Source of the DNA: Blasia pusilla
Taxonomy: Eukaryota; Marchantiophyta; Marchantiopsida; Blasiales
Assembly: GCA_050084515.1 (NCBI GenBank)
Contig: CM114272.1
Location: forward strand, 18,104,001-18,168,000
Direction: 5' to 3'
Length of the DNA stretch: 64,000 nt
In this document: positions 47,563-59,604 of the stretch, in pieces
How the letters are laid out: each line of letters starts with the position of its first letter
Position numbering within the stretch: position 1 is the first letter of the stretch
Translations under genes and position numbers: made by a program
Notes under the pieces: model-generated
What the model was told of the DNA's origin: nothing
Database searches by the model: none
The model's input: the letters and a program-made list of their open reading frames with translations, nothing else

Positions 47563-48035
47563 TCTATATTATTATTGAAGAATGCCCCCTTGATTTTCCT
47601 CGCCCCTCTTCATCCTCGGGTTAGGATGAGATGGGTTAGAAATGAGTTTTAGTTAAATAGAGACTTCAGAAAAATGAGGTGCCCTTTATGAGATTCAAAC
47701 TCAAGATCTGCTCATTTGCAAGGAACATAATATCCACGAAATTAGGGTCTCATGCATGTAATAGCTAGTGACAATAAGAAAAATCAAATCTATTGTGCAA
47801 ACATAACCTATGGTTAAAATAACCCAACCCCCAGTTTAAAAACCGCAAAATAAATAGGTTCGAAGTTGATTTTCGACCAACTCTCGTCTTGACACTTGGC
47901 CCTTTCGACCAACAGGATCGCTTGTTCAATAAGTTCATTCCGATGATTTTAAAAATTCAAAAAATTAGTTAAATCATTTATCACACTTTCACACTATTAA
48001 ATAATTTTAAATAATTATCATTAACCCTTGCTATT
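47563..48035 (+). mobile_element. Helitron-like segment, copy 2, with nested insertion
   Basis: It begins TCTATATTATTATTGAAG after an A and follows copy 1 through TGCCCCCTTGA..CGCCCC. The homology then stops and resumes about 275 bp later at TCTTGACACTTGGCCC..CGACCAACAGGAT and continues to CATTAACCC. The interruption corresponds to the SINE-like copy at 47,607-47,775 plus some flank. Confidence 0.5.
47607..47775 (-). mobile_element. tRNA-like SINE candidate, copy 2, nested in Helitron
   Basis: On the minus strand a B-box-like GAGTTTGAATCTC is followed by CTCATTTTT and ends ..CCTAACCCGAGG, matching copy 1 at 21.1 kb. Upstream a weak A-box-like TAGCTATTACATG is present. It lies exactly where the Helitron copies lose alignment, so it probably inserted after the Helitron. 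Confidence 0.45.
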
Positions 48036-49305
48036 ATTAATTAAAAAATGCTATAAAATGCCCAAACTAATGAGAAAAATTTACTCCAAATTAATTAAAA
48101 AGATCTAATCAATTAGATAAGATATGTGGAGGAAGATATTTATTACTAGGAGATTTGCATCTACTAATAATATAAATGAATTTTTCTAGTTTATATCGTG
48201 CATGGCCCATTAACCTCAAGATATGACCTGGCCTAAGTGTCCAACACCCCGCTAAGTGTCCTGCGGACACGTGGACCCGAAACGCCTTAAATGCTCAGGG
48301 AAAGAGAGCTCCGTACCGTGGCCTCGTTTCGCTCGCTTCGAAGACAAGTCCAACGACTTCATTCGTTAGAGCAAAGCTGCCGCTTTGCGATAGGCGCCTC
48401 ATTTTAGAGTCGTTAGATTCCATACCCATCGCTCACCTTCTTCCACGCGAACAGGCAAGTTTTACCCAATATAAGTGTATACATCTGGGAAAAATACTTG
48501 TGAGGATGGATGTCTATCTATTATTTCATTTCGTTGGGTGCGCGAGTTTTTCGTATAGCATTGGGGTTGCCTCTTTTGGAAACTGTCTGCACTTCTGTTT
48601 AATTTGGTAGAATGCACAAGGGAACATCTGTATCGCTACTGTATAAGTACACGAACATGGAGGAGAGATTTTTTTTTTTTTTTCTTTTCTTTGTTACTAT
48701 GGGTTTCATGGTTCTAAAGTTTTATTTCATTTTCTTCTTACACATGGTTTTATGGTTGTTTTTCATCGTTGTTTGATACTTTTCTGTGTACCCGTCCATT
48801 CCTTGTCCATGTTTAAGGATAAATAGTATTAAATGGCATCCGGATCCGCATATAGCTTTTTGCAAGGTTCCTGTTGGTTTTCTTCAGTGCTCGTTCATCA
48901 GCTTTCATATGTGCGTATCCTCACGTCTTTTGCGAACATCATCCATGTCATTTTTTTATTTTTTTAAAGTTCTCATTAAACCCAACCACCGGATTTCGTA
49001 TATGCGTTTTGTTACGTCTTTTGTGAACATCACGCATATCCTTCATCTGAAAGTATTTTTTTTAAACGTGGAGATGGGCTGACATGACATACAAGCAAAT
49101 GTATAATATATAAATGTATATGACGATTATATAAAACAATTTTAAAAATTTTCCTCATGTTCCCACCGCCCGTTGGATTCTCATTTGCTCGGCCCTGTTA
49201 CGTTCCGTGGCTAGTATGGATTCGACACTAGCCCCTATCTCAACCTCATGAATATTAAACTTGGACTCCACATCAAATGTATCAAAATACAAATTTCAGG
49301 ATGTC
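48036..49305. other. No gene recognised; small CpG-rich patch and T-run
   Basis: 48,230-48,480 is CpG-rich between AT-rich flanks. A run of 15 T lies at 48,669-48,683. No coding potential was recognised. Confidence 0.4.
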
Positions 49306-49933
49306 TTAATGGAGCTAAAATATAAAAATATATATGTGTAGAAAAAGGATGGGAAAACCATCACGATACAAAAGAGGGGGCATGGAGACCCAAAAAATAG
49401 AACTCAAGAGGTCGGAACCGGCCCCGAGGAGAAAGAAAGGGGTCTTTTCCCCTAACGACCAAAATCACCAACAGCATAGACAATATTAGCAACACCTAGA
49501 GAACTATGACTACTACTAAGTGGGCCTCTAGCATTGGCCTCTCCAACCGACGGAGCCCGCCGCAGAAGCCCATTTTCCTGGGCGCGCTGCAAAGCTATGG
49601 AGACCCGTTGCCTCTAATAAAGTATCGCAATGACTAAGGGCAACCCATTTCTCGACTGGAGATGATGGGCACAATCCGTAAGGAACGAGTCAAACCTCTC
49701 CCCCACCGTCCCGTACATCTCAATGGCTAGGGGGATAAATCGATGTCCGTCATGAAGTCGACTATAAATGTGGGTCTTCTTGACTGCCGCCGCCGCCGCT
49801 GCTTGTAGCAATCTCCCTTCTGCTACCACTTGGGCACGCACCGCCTCCCGCGCAGGATCCGTCACTACAACATCCGCTAGCACCACCTCAGACTCCCTCG
49901 TCATGTAGAGATAGGATTAATGGAGCTAAAATA
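49306..49933 (-). mobile_element. 5'-truncated RLE-type LINE with 17-bp target duplication
   Basis: The insertion 49,323-49,916 is flanked by two identical copies of TTAATGGAGCTAAAATA (49,306-49,322 and 49,917-49,933). On the minus strand its 5' end starts inside the endonuclease domain and its 3' end is an AT-rich tail at the far repeat. This is the classic product of target-primed reverse transcription with 5' truncation. Confidence 0.9.
49500..49904 (-). pseudogene. RLE endonuclease C-terminal fragment, second subfamily
   Basis: The minus strand encodes LADVVVTDP, then FIPLAIEMYGTVGERFDSFL, TDCAHH and, after one TAG at 49,614, RQRVSIALQRAQENGLLRRA. These align with DVVVADP, FIPFAVEVFGHLHVSFDTF, KTCAHH and VVLQRAQALALIRRA of the LINE at 16.2-19.7 kb but differ at about half the positions, so this is a separate subfamily. 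An alanine run not present in the other copy lies between the two blocks. The fragment starts within the nuclease core and lacks RT. Confidence 0.8.
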
Positions 49934-51406
49934 GCTCTTGTTGAATGGGCAAGAGAAGGTAGAGTTCCTTTACAAACTACTAGAGCCCGAATATTATATG
50001 CACGTTGCACTTCGGATTATTCCCTTGCGCACCGAAATGTTTGGAAGGTCGATTTTAGATGATTCTAAGTTTTTTTTCATTAATTTTCTTTTTAATTTTT
50101 TAAAATTATACAACCAATAATATTTTTAAATAATTTAATTTAATTTTAAATCTAATTATGATAGATAATTCAAATCCGTACAATAAGATTACAATGGTCT
50201 TCAATTATTGTAACTATGATTTATAATAAAATAGAAAGTATGCTGGTCGCAATTCTCATGTAAGGACGATCCACTCATATCAAGTATTTTCAGAATTTAT
50301 TGACTGACATTAGGGCATTCGCACCCATACTCCACTAAAAAGTTCCCTCCATGTGATAAATCAGAAGAATTGACCATCTATTTTTTCGCATAATAACTCC
50401 TCGAGAAAAGAACAATGACAGCTAAAGGTAGCATACCACCAAAGACCCACAAAGGCTATGAAGCCATGCAGCAGGGTGAAAAAAGGGGAGGGGGGTGTGT
50501 TTAGATGTCTTGGCATGGGGTGGGTGAGAGTATGTATAGAAATTGATTTTGTTAAAGTTTCTTCATATGTCTACGTGTGTCGTGGAGGTTTAGATGAATT
50601 GCATATTTGGGACACTCACATGACAAGTGCTTCTCGTTGTATTTGTTGATGATTGGAGTGGTCTTTTCTTTCTATTGAGAATGTCGTTGGGTCCCATCGC
50701 ATATGATGAATTATAAATGCAGGCATGTGGCAGGCTTTTCTTCCTTTGCTTACGCTACATGATCAGTACTAGATGGCCTCGTTTCACCTCGTGCTTTTAA
50801 TTTTTGTAGAAGCCTTTTTGTGGGATGACAATGGAGATGGAGGGAGGTATGGGTACGTTCCTACTAGATTGGCTATGTCGGTGGCAATTTGGGGAGAGAA
50901 TAAACGAATTTCAATCTGAATCGAATAAATTGGAGTACGAGGTACGAAACTGAAATTATCATTGTTCTTATTATTATTATTATTGGATCGGAAACTCACA
51001 ACAATTTCTGCATTTTAAATGAAAAAAACTATTTTGGCTATGATTACTTTTAGATTCGTGTTTTTCACCCTTTCCTACCATATTTGATTTTCTTTTTCAT
51101 TCACCCTCTCACTCCAATTTCCATGGCCATGCTTTTCTCCCCCATGGATTTTCCGCTCACTAACTTTTCCATATGCCGTTCTAGTATGCATCCAAAGTCC
51201 TGTTTTGCGATGGGAGTCTCCGAATATCTATAATGGTCCGTTTCTATCATGTGAGCGTTTTGGCGTAGATTCGAAGCTAAAAATCCTAGAGGTTTCTATT
51301 TGTGAGTGGCATAATGGAAAGCTATCATGAAGAGACTAGTACTAAATCACTTCTTCGGCAGTTCAATTGTAAGGAGTGAGCCCTTCATGCCTTTAATATT
51401 GTGTCA
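49934..51406. other. No gene recognised; AT-rich
   Basis: Contains a CAATTATTG (about 50,204), the consensus HD-Zip I binding site, but it is isolated in AT-rich DNA and unlikely to be meaningful. Short frames only. Confidence 0.4.
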
Positions 51407-51560
51407 TTTCTCTAGAGTGTACTCTCCGGGCCTTCGATATTTTCAGGGATATTTTAGCATTTCATTTCTCAAGAGTGTACTCGCCGGGCCCTCGATATTT
51501 TCAGGGATATTTTAGCATCTCACTTCTCAAGAGTGTGCTCGTATCATGCCTTCGACGTAA
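51407..51560. repeat. 58-bp tandem repeat, 2.6 copies
   Basis: Units start at 51,407 and 51,465, with a partial unit from 51,523. The period is exactly 58 bp (AGAGTGT at 51,414, 51,472 and 51,530). Shared blocks are CCGGGCC.TCGATATTTTC and AGGGATATTTTAGCAT. A weaker earlier copy may precede them. Confidence 0.9.
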
Positions 51561-54420
51561 AGAAGTTCCCGCTTTTTCAATCGTCTAGTAATTTTCACGT
51601 TTTCCTTGGGCTTTGTATGATCTCCTTTACTAAAAGATGGTGGCTAGCTGCAAACACGAACCTAACGAAGAGCAGAACGACGCAGCATGAGAACAGGGAG
51701 CGCGTCCCGTAAAACGAGGACGACAACCGAGCGGAAGAGATTCCCCGGGTTAAGGGACGGCGTTGCTGCCCTCGGCCCTTTTTGTGGATCGGTCCTTAGC
51801 ATTCCCGTCAGCACCCGGCTGGCTCCCCAATCCACGTTTGCGTAACAGTGGGGGTGAGAGGGAAGGCCCACAACAGCCCGGGGTCTAGCATTCAATGCAA
51901 ACAGCGGGCAGCATCCTAAAAAGTCCACTTGAACGCTAGCAGCTCCCTGAATTGGGACCGAGGCCCGGGGAGTATGTTGCCCGCGTTTCACGATAGTAAA
52001 CGGTAAAATCGGGTTTTCAACCGGTGCAAAGAGAAAACCCGAGAATTTCTCCAATTGTAATTTCTCCAACCGGTAATGTCATCCATTTTTTCCCCGACCA
52101 GCTCAGTTTTGAATGAAACGGCGATTTCTGGTTTTCACCGGTGACGATTACTCGGATCCCCGATCATCGATAGAGATCGCGCCTTCGCTCTGCCGCCACC
52201 ATGCGGGCGGGCGGGCAGCCGGATTTCAAATCCTGTAACAGGATGGATGTTGTTTTCCATTTGCGGGCTGCCCGGGTCGGAGTACGCAAGGGCCGGCATT
52301 CAATGCAAGGCCGGGACGGCTATGTATGGGTTTCATCCGTGGACGCGTGTCTTGGGAGAGGAGTCAACAGGCGCCCGTTTCAAGCCTTCAAGGGGTTGGC
52401 GTTACAGCTTGGAGATGTTGTTAGCCATCGTTCGTTTCGGGAATGCGGTGAAATAAAAAACGAAAAGTACGAGCGACGAAGGAATGATGGGAGATTGCCC
52501 CGCGATTTATGGGGCGAAGGAGCTAGTATTAAACAGCACAGCGCATGACAATGAAGAGGACTCGAGGGGAACAGTTCCTGATTTGAAAGCCGTGGAAGTA
52601 AATGTTACATGGAATCGCATCATCGAGTTGTACTCCACTTGACTTGAAGAATGCGGCATCCATTGATTTGTTTATTTTTCTTACTTGAGTCGAGAGGGAG
52701 GGAGTAGTAGCGTAACCGAGGGCGTACCAGAAGCGGCGTGCTGCAGCAGCTTTAGTTCAATCAACGATTATGAATGACTTGCCTTTTATGCCGACCTAAG
52801 ATGTTGCAGTCGCTGCGGTGGAGTCATTCTCCAGAATCTCCACTGTCTGGGCTTTCCGATTTCGCGGTTGTCGCTTGAAAGTGAGACGGTCGATTATACT
52901 CAATGGAGCTTCCAAAACACGAAACAACGGAAGATCGGAGCCGTTTCCTCGGCGGCAAATCTCCTGCGCTGTATTTCTATTCGGAATTCTCCGAATCATT
53001 CACGAATATTCTCGAGGAGTGGAATAGAGGTTTTTAAATCTCAAAAGTAGGGCGAAACACCGGACTTGCAGTCACTCGCACGCGGACGCAACAGGCGATC
53101 GATGTAAATGAACTTGAAAGCCTGCCAGAGGAGGAGTGTAATAGCAAGACATACTTTCTGGATTTCTGGACACTCTGGAGAAGGATCGGCTGATCTCACC
53201 CTAACCGCGTCTACCTGCAAATGTCAGCTCCAACCTCGTTGGAACGCAGACTGCTGTCACGGACCTTATTAAACGGGATTGAGTAGGCGCATCATTAGGG
53301 GGTGTCAAAGCACACATTCAAGCCATCTGGATTATCGTATTCATGAAGGCCGATGCAAATTTTCGAAGTTTTCTGAATTGTCGTAACGTCGTCGTCCGCT
53401 ACTCGACACAAAATACAAAGGGATCCCATATTTTCAGGTACTTTCTATAACCGGGAAATCCAGATTTCAACACGTTGGGACCTCTTCTCACCGGGGTAGA
53501 GCCAACGCTTGTGTCTCTAACAGTTTTGTTTTTTAATGATATCCGATCTGTGTACGTATTTCTCGTATTTGTGTCGCACTAACCTTTTGCGCGGGTGGGA
53601 GGTTTTCACCAGGGTGCCTAAATAATGACACCCCCCCTACTGTACCGAACTAAAAGCCGCTTTCTTTCGAGAGTTGGACCTAATCAACTTACAGTCAACC
53701 TAGAAGCAGCATGTACATTGTACAGTATTATCCCCATCACCGCTTTAAGTGTTTTCATGCGTATCAAGGACTGGCATGATTGGTCTCGAGATTTGCAGAG
53801 TGTACTGACTCTAGGGCATGGGCGTTTGCGAGTCCCATTCAAGTTCCTCTTGTACATCCCTCTTGAAAATCCCGAATACCAGTTAAGGCTGTCAGACTAG
53901 AGAACCTTCAGAAAAGTGCAGGTCATATGTGTGACAATCTCTCGTACATCGCTCGTTGTCCGCTCTTCAAGTTCTCCGCTGTAGCATTTAACATTAGATG
54001 ACGCCCTCGTGCCCCGCATCTCCCAAATTAATTGGTGATCCTCGAAGGTACTAGCATCATTACGCCTCTGTCCCCAGCAGCCTTGTACACACGTGGATTC
54101 CCATGCCCTCTCTTCTCCTGACGTTTTGAACAAACGCCGTTTTCAGTTTCTCTTTCCCATTACCCGACCCATGCTGCCGCTCCGTTCCACCACTTGAAAA
54201 ACTTGCCGCTCCGTTCCACCACCATCGCTATCCAATCACCACAATCAATACGAGAATCTAGTTCGGAGCTGCGCATCTATTCCTCTTCGTCTGTAATCAA
54301 ATCATGGAGGAGACGTACCATGTTTCTTCTTCGCGTTTCAAACAAAATCTGCAAACAGGGATTAGGAACAAATAGGATTTCTCTCATGTTTCCCATACCA
54401 TGTTTTCTTTTCATTTAATT
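51561..54420. other. GC/CpG-rich island without recognisable gene
   Basis: Open frames of 60-135 codons lie on both strands (for example minus 51,662-52,069 and plus 52,201-52,548), without domains. A 'ggcattcaatgcaa' block near 51,888 and 52,298 occurs twice. It resembles the other islands. Confidence 0.4.
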
Positions 54421-55427
54421 ATCTTTAAATACTATGTCAAACAATAACCTCGTCTATAGTTATTGACGAGGTTTCTATAACCTCGTCTTTTTCTTTCATA
54501 TAGATTTCAATTTGAAACGGAACTATTTTAATCTTTTTTAAATGTGTTATGAATTTTAATTACATGTTTAATTTTGTTTAGTAATTCTTTTATTTTTTTC
54601 ATGAAAGATTCGCATATGGAGGATCATAATGTGAAATTAGATGACAAAACATATAAAAATATAGATTATTTTTCTTATAATACATCTAACTTTTTTAAGA
54701 AAAATTTCATATATTTTCTTTTATTAATTATGAAAAATAATTTATCCCTTTTCGAATTCTCCTCTTTCCATAAGTTAAAGAAAATCAATTATTTTGTGAA
54801 GTTTTTTTCCTAAAAGAGGGATTACTTTTTTTCTCCCCATCTAACTTCAAAATTAAAAATAACATAAAAATAAAATTTCTTCCATTATTTTGAAGAATAA
54901 TTATTTTCCCATTAGTGCCTTATGATCCTTTTCATTTTTCCCAAAAGGAAAATTATTTTTCCCTTAAAAATAAACTTAAATTATTTTTTTATAATTTGTT
55001 GGGATGACTTGAAAAAAAAATTCAAATGAAGAAAGAGACTCTAGAAGATCTAATCGGGAAAGATGTTTTAATTATTATATTATGTATTAATTTAATAAGT
55101 TAATTATAATTATGTTATTATTATTGACTAAAAATAAAAATAAAAACCTAATTTTTAAGACCTTACCCATTCTTATTTTCTGCTTAGTATAGGGCAAAAT
55201 TTTAAACAAATTCATGATCTGGCTTCATAGACAAATCTTCATTTATTGGTCTTCAAAGTAAGAAAACATCCTTAATTTGATTATTAAGAGAGATAATTAG
55301 AAAGAATCAACGTAGTAGGGAGAAAAGAATTATATCATTAGGAAATGTGAATCAGTTCGATGGAAAAAATATAGGTTAGAACGTTGTCACATCTTATTTT
55401 GATGTAGGTAGAGTTCTATCAATAGAA
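54421..55427. other. Very AT-rich; no gene
   Basis: Homopolymer-rich DNA. The CCTCGTC motif occurs three times around a short hairpin at 54,448-54,487. The 5' LTR expected for the gag remnant that follows was not found here. Confidence 0.45.
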
Positions 55428-57155
55428 CGGGTTGTTCGTTTCTCCGGTGCGATAGGCACCATAGATCTTGACGATTTCATCCAAGAGTTTGACACGTGGT
55501 GCAACTTCTAGGAGATACGGACCCCTACGCGGTTCAACCCTTTTATGGCATGGAAGGGGTTGTTCTGGCACTTGGAGGGTCTGCCGATGGATGATTACAT
55601 GGAGTTCCGATCTCTATACTATGTAGAGATCGATACCTAGAGGGTGTATTGGGCTCTAGGGTATGTGTCCACTAGTGGCCGTGAGATGTCTGATGGGATA
55701 GTGAGAGCGGAGAGACCTTCACCATCAGCCCCGAGACTAGATGGAGAGGATGGGAGTGAGAGTGGTCAGGTGGCAAAGACCTCTTGTGGTAGAGGACCAC
55801 CGAGTTTCAGTCATATAGTGGAGTTTTTCCAACAGTTGGGGAGTAGCTACCCGGGCGTGCGGACCGACAAGCTGAAGAGTCTACAGGATTTTTAGCGGAG
55901 ATCGGGTGAGAGTCTGAGAGACGCGTTCACGCGCATGCGATGGTTGATCGTTGTCACGTATGGGCTGACTAAGGCGTAGTCAGTGTAGTATTGGTACGGG
56001 ATCTTGGATGAGGAGCTACGGAGGAGAGTTCGAGATGCGATGTTGCTTCACACGGCGAAGCCCACCTTGAAGATTATCTGTGTGTTGTCTGAGCGGGTAG
56101 AGCTCAACATGAGTGAGGAGCATGTGGTAACCACGGTATTCTTGCGGGATTCGACGGGTTGACAAGTAGGAGTAGACCCACATGTGTCCCAGCATGCTCG
56201 AGTACCACGCGAGCGGCCCGGTTGGCCTAGAGAGCAGGGCGGGTATCGTGAGCCGTTGAGGCAACGGCCCCTACCAACATATGTTTCCCAACAGGGACCA
56301 GTGTTGGCTTGTTGGACGTGTGGTGGGTCACATAGGCAGACGGACTGCCCACAACATGAAAGAGGGCCATGAGCGCCTCCAATTGCTCAAGAGCCAGAGA
56401 GGATGGCCCCACCATAGTTGTAGTGTGATCATTGTCACCGATATGATCACACTAGGGATAGGTATTTTGATCTTCGCCGAGCGGTACGTCCAGAGGTAGG
56501 CAGAAGGCCTAGGGGCAAGAGAGTTGGTGGAGATTGAGCAGTTGATGATCGTGATGGTAAAGTTCCACCACCAATCAATGGAGATGGAGGACGTGCACCT
56601 GATGAAGCACTCCTCACTCGCATCGATCAGTTGGAGCAGAGGATTGTTGCCATGATGATGATGCAGCCAGTGATAGGTACGGAGCCGAGAGTAGCTAGTG
56701 TCACTCCAGCCTCCACGTCATATCAGGATACGTGGGAGGACTATACGGGGCTGAGGTTTATGTGCAGTGCAGCTCAGGTTAATACTGATGCAGTGGTGAC
56801 TCGGGGTGCTACGAGAGTGACCGAGCCATTGAGAGGTGGGGTGGAGATCAATCCACAACAGGGGACTGATGGGCGACAGGCTAGGGTTCCCCAATCATTC
56901 ACGTTGTCAGAAGCATTGCATACACTGTCGATGGTGCCTCGACGACCGACGGTGTCCACATGTGAGACAAGTGCGTCGACGTCACGAGGAGTTGGAGAGA
57001 CAACTCCCATATCAACTCGGGTGGAGCTAGTGTCGACCACATTGTTGGAGGTGGCCACTAGGGTGAGCCACGCTCTGTTGTTTTCCGCTATGGAGTTGGC
57101 GATGTTGGGAGTTGCACCTACGGAGGTGTTCCGGCTGGCCGCCCATATTGTGTGA
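55428..57155 (+). pseudogene. Ty3/gypsy gag remnant with zinc knuckles
   Basis: A single reading frame of about 575 codons runs through the stretch without a frameshift but with about ten stop codons (for example 55,509, 55,638, 55,893, 55,977, 55,986, 56,160 and 56,370). It encodes a retrotransposon gag-like part (RRSGESLRDAFTRMRWL), a knuckle CWTCGGSHRQTDC and a second, broken knuckle CDHCHRYDHTRDRY in which the last Cys is Tyr. Gag would form the virus-like particle. All stops can come from single C-to-T or G-to-A changes. The start of gag and the 5' LTR are missing. Confidence 0.75.
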
Positions 57156-57600
57156 GTGTGGAGAGGTGGTTTCCTCTCGTTTGGAGGTGGTTTTTGAGGA
57201 GATGGTGGACCTGCCCTCGGAGCATGTGCTCGGGACGTCCCCCACTGAGTCATGGCATGTTGCGGCGGCAAAGATGGTAGATATGCCACCTATGATAGCA
57301 ATAGAGCAAGTTATGACCACACCAAGTGTGGTATTGTTGGATAACCGAGCATGAGTGTTTTGCTTGGTTAGTCCCACAGGTACGGTGTACCATCCGCAGC
57401 GCGTCCTTCTTGACTCGGGAGCGCAACCCTTGATGTTAGGGAAGGCACCATGTTTGACGTTGGGTTTACCGAAAGGCAACATCGAGCGTTGTCTCTTTCG
57501 GATACAGACTTCTATTAGGGGTGTATCATCCACACATTACATAACTCGGCATGAGGTAGTAATTAGACTCTAGCCAGAGCATGAGGCGGATAGTGCGATG
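57112..57600 (+). pseudogene. Ty3/gypsy protease remnant (pol start)
   Basis: The frame is shifted by +1 from gag and encodes VLLDSGAQPLMLGKA, the D-S-G catalytic motif of a retropepsin-like aspartic protease with the variant found in plant gypsy elements. A TGA at 57,352 and a TAG in EVVIRL-stop interrupt it. Continuing in another reading are SFLDFCKETV and PPEWQSGDG fragments. No RT, RNase H or integrase follows: only about 200 bp separate this from the LTR. The element therefore lost most of pol. Confidence 0.75.
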
Positions 57601-57789
57601 GCGCGCACTCGGGCGATTACGACATCGGCATAGTCATATGATGTGTTGGTAGAGAGTATGTTGTTGTACCCTCTAGGTTCCTTTCTAGATTTTTGCAAGG
57701 AGACAGTTTCTTATCCGCCAGAGTGGCAATCAGGTGATGGACGGGTGAGCCATCTACCGGTGGAGTTTGTAGGAGTTAGTGGTGGTCGA

Positions 57790-58975
57790 TGTCACGACTG
57801 TTAGGATAGATTGGTGGGATCTAGCAAGCATCTGCACAAGTAGTGGAGGATAGGCCCAGGAGGTCGAGGATGACCTGTTGAGGCCCCGGGAAACTTGAGA
57901 GGGCAGGTTTCCCCTTCGTTTCGGCTAATTTGGAGCCATATAGAGAAACTTACTATTTCGGGTAAGTTTCCATATCATTGATAGTTTACTTTCCACTTTG
58001 GGAAGTGGCCCTTGACCTGCTATAGCAGGTCAAGAGTCAAGGAGGTGACGTGTGAGCATAGGTTACCGTTGAGAGGGCTTGGGAGAGGGAAGGGGGTGTA
58101 CTTCCAAGAGAGAGAGAGCTTGAGAGCTCATTCTCTCTTTGTTGAACCTCTTGGCATAAGGCGGCATAGCTATGGTCCCTTGCCTTGTGAGTGTAACATA
58201 AGTCTCTCATTAGGAGAGTAGGTTTGGTTTGATATGAGAGAGTGCACACCTTTGAGAGCTATGGTGTGAGATGGTGTAGAGAGAGATTGGATCTTACTTT
58301 ATTGGAGATATTTTGGTACTTCTCGCCTCTATGTATGGATGCCATGCGTTAGCATGGGATCGTGTGTGTTTGTGTGTGTATTCGATGATAGCGATGTGTA
58401 TGCGCGTGAGGATGCGGTGACCACCTTGGCATCATTCACAGGTGGAGTCAGCTGATCAGGGAGTTTTTGGGGAGGAGCACACATGCGGACGACATTCTCA
58501 TAGGGGATAGTCCCACGAAGAGACATGTCATGGTGGGTGTCTCTTCCCATGGTGCAGAGCTTTGTTATTGTTTTTGGGGATGAGCGTTGAGATGCGTGGA
58601 GTGTAGAAAAGCTTGTGAGGCACGCGTGCAGCCGTGTCTATGATTGGAGTAGGGTACGAGAGTGTTAGATCTCTTGAGAGGGATCAACACGACGGATTGC
58701 TGCAGTGAGACAGTGTTGCGGGGACGATGGCACCGATGGTGCTAGGTATAGGATAGGAGATCATGTCAGGGACATATGTGTGTGTTGTTTGGAGTTGGGG
58801 GGATCCAATTGCAAGCTAGGGAGGCAGTTGTGAGGTCCAAGTGTATATGCGTGAGTGTGTTTCATTTATGTGTGGATCTATCCGTATGTTGGGGAAGAAC
58901 GTTGTTGTGCGGTATGTAGATGTGACCAAAGATGTAGGCTCTGTAGCGATGTGTATACGCACAACAACTTATAAA
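57790..58975 (+). mobile_element. 3' LTR of the gypsy remnant (interrupted)
   Basis: It starts TGTCACG immediately downstream of the gag-protease remnant. Homology with the LTR at 43,931 is clear to about 58,408 and then stops. Sequence like the LTR 3' end (gtggatctatc, gtatgttggggaag, gtgtatacgcacaa) appears at 58,850-58,975. The intervening part is unlike the solo LTR, so this may be a divergent LTR or an LTR with an insertion. Confidence 0.65.
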
Positions 58976-59604
58976 GGGCGTAATTATTTTAAATATTTTT
59001 TTGAAGCGTTATAAAATTTCAGATTCATGTTATTTATTCTAAATTACTAATGGAGGATCATGCTAAAAATTTTGGATACATATTATTTAGATTATGCTAT
59101 TAATGGAGGATCATCTTTAATAGTGACATCTCTATGGTTGACACTTGGCCAAAAAATTTATCATGCATGCATACATATGTTATATTTTAAAATACATGTA
59201 GGTTAATCTTATATGTTTTGTGTCTAATAGATACATTATTAATATGAAAATTTTGAATATTTCTCTTTTTATTTTTTATTTGGTATATTTCAAACATAAT
59301 TTCATAAATGTTAATATGAAATATGGATTCTTTTCTTTTTCTTATATAGAATTACTTATCCTTGCAACGATTTCGAGGATGTTGATAATATGTCCACTTG
59401 ATAAGCTCTTAAAAGGAAAAAGATAGAGTTAATTTTTTATTTTAACCAAAAAATATGATCTTGAGTTGAAACTTTTTACACTTGTTGATAGGGGTGTATT
59501 TAACCTCCCTACACAATTTTAAATAAAATTAAAGTTTAAACCAAAGCTCAAAAATCATAAGGTCTTAGTAGAATTGCACGATAAGTGACACATCTTAGTT
59601 AGCT

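Noticed and set aside
50204-50212. CAATTATTG, HD-Zip I consensus binding site
   Set aside because: Isolated in very AT-rich DNA with no gene nearby; expected by chance.
51407-51560. CRISPR-like repeat array
   Set aside because: Units are contiguous 58-bp tandem copies without spacers, and the window is plant DNA.
54448-54487. CCTCGTC hairpin as a transcription terminator
   Set aside because: Short stem in an AT-rich plant region with no transcription unit; intrinsic terminators do not apply here.
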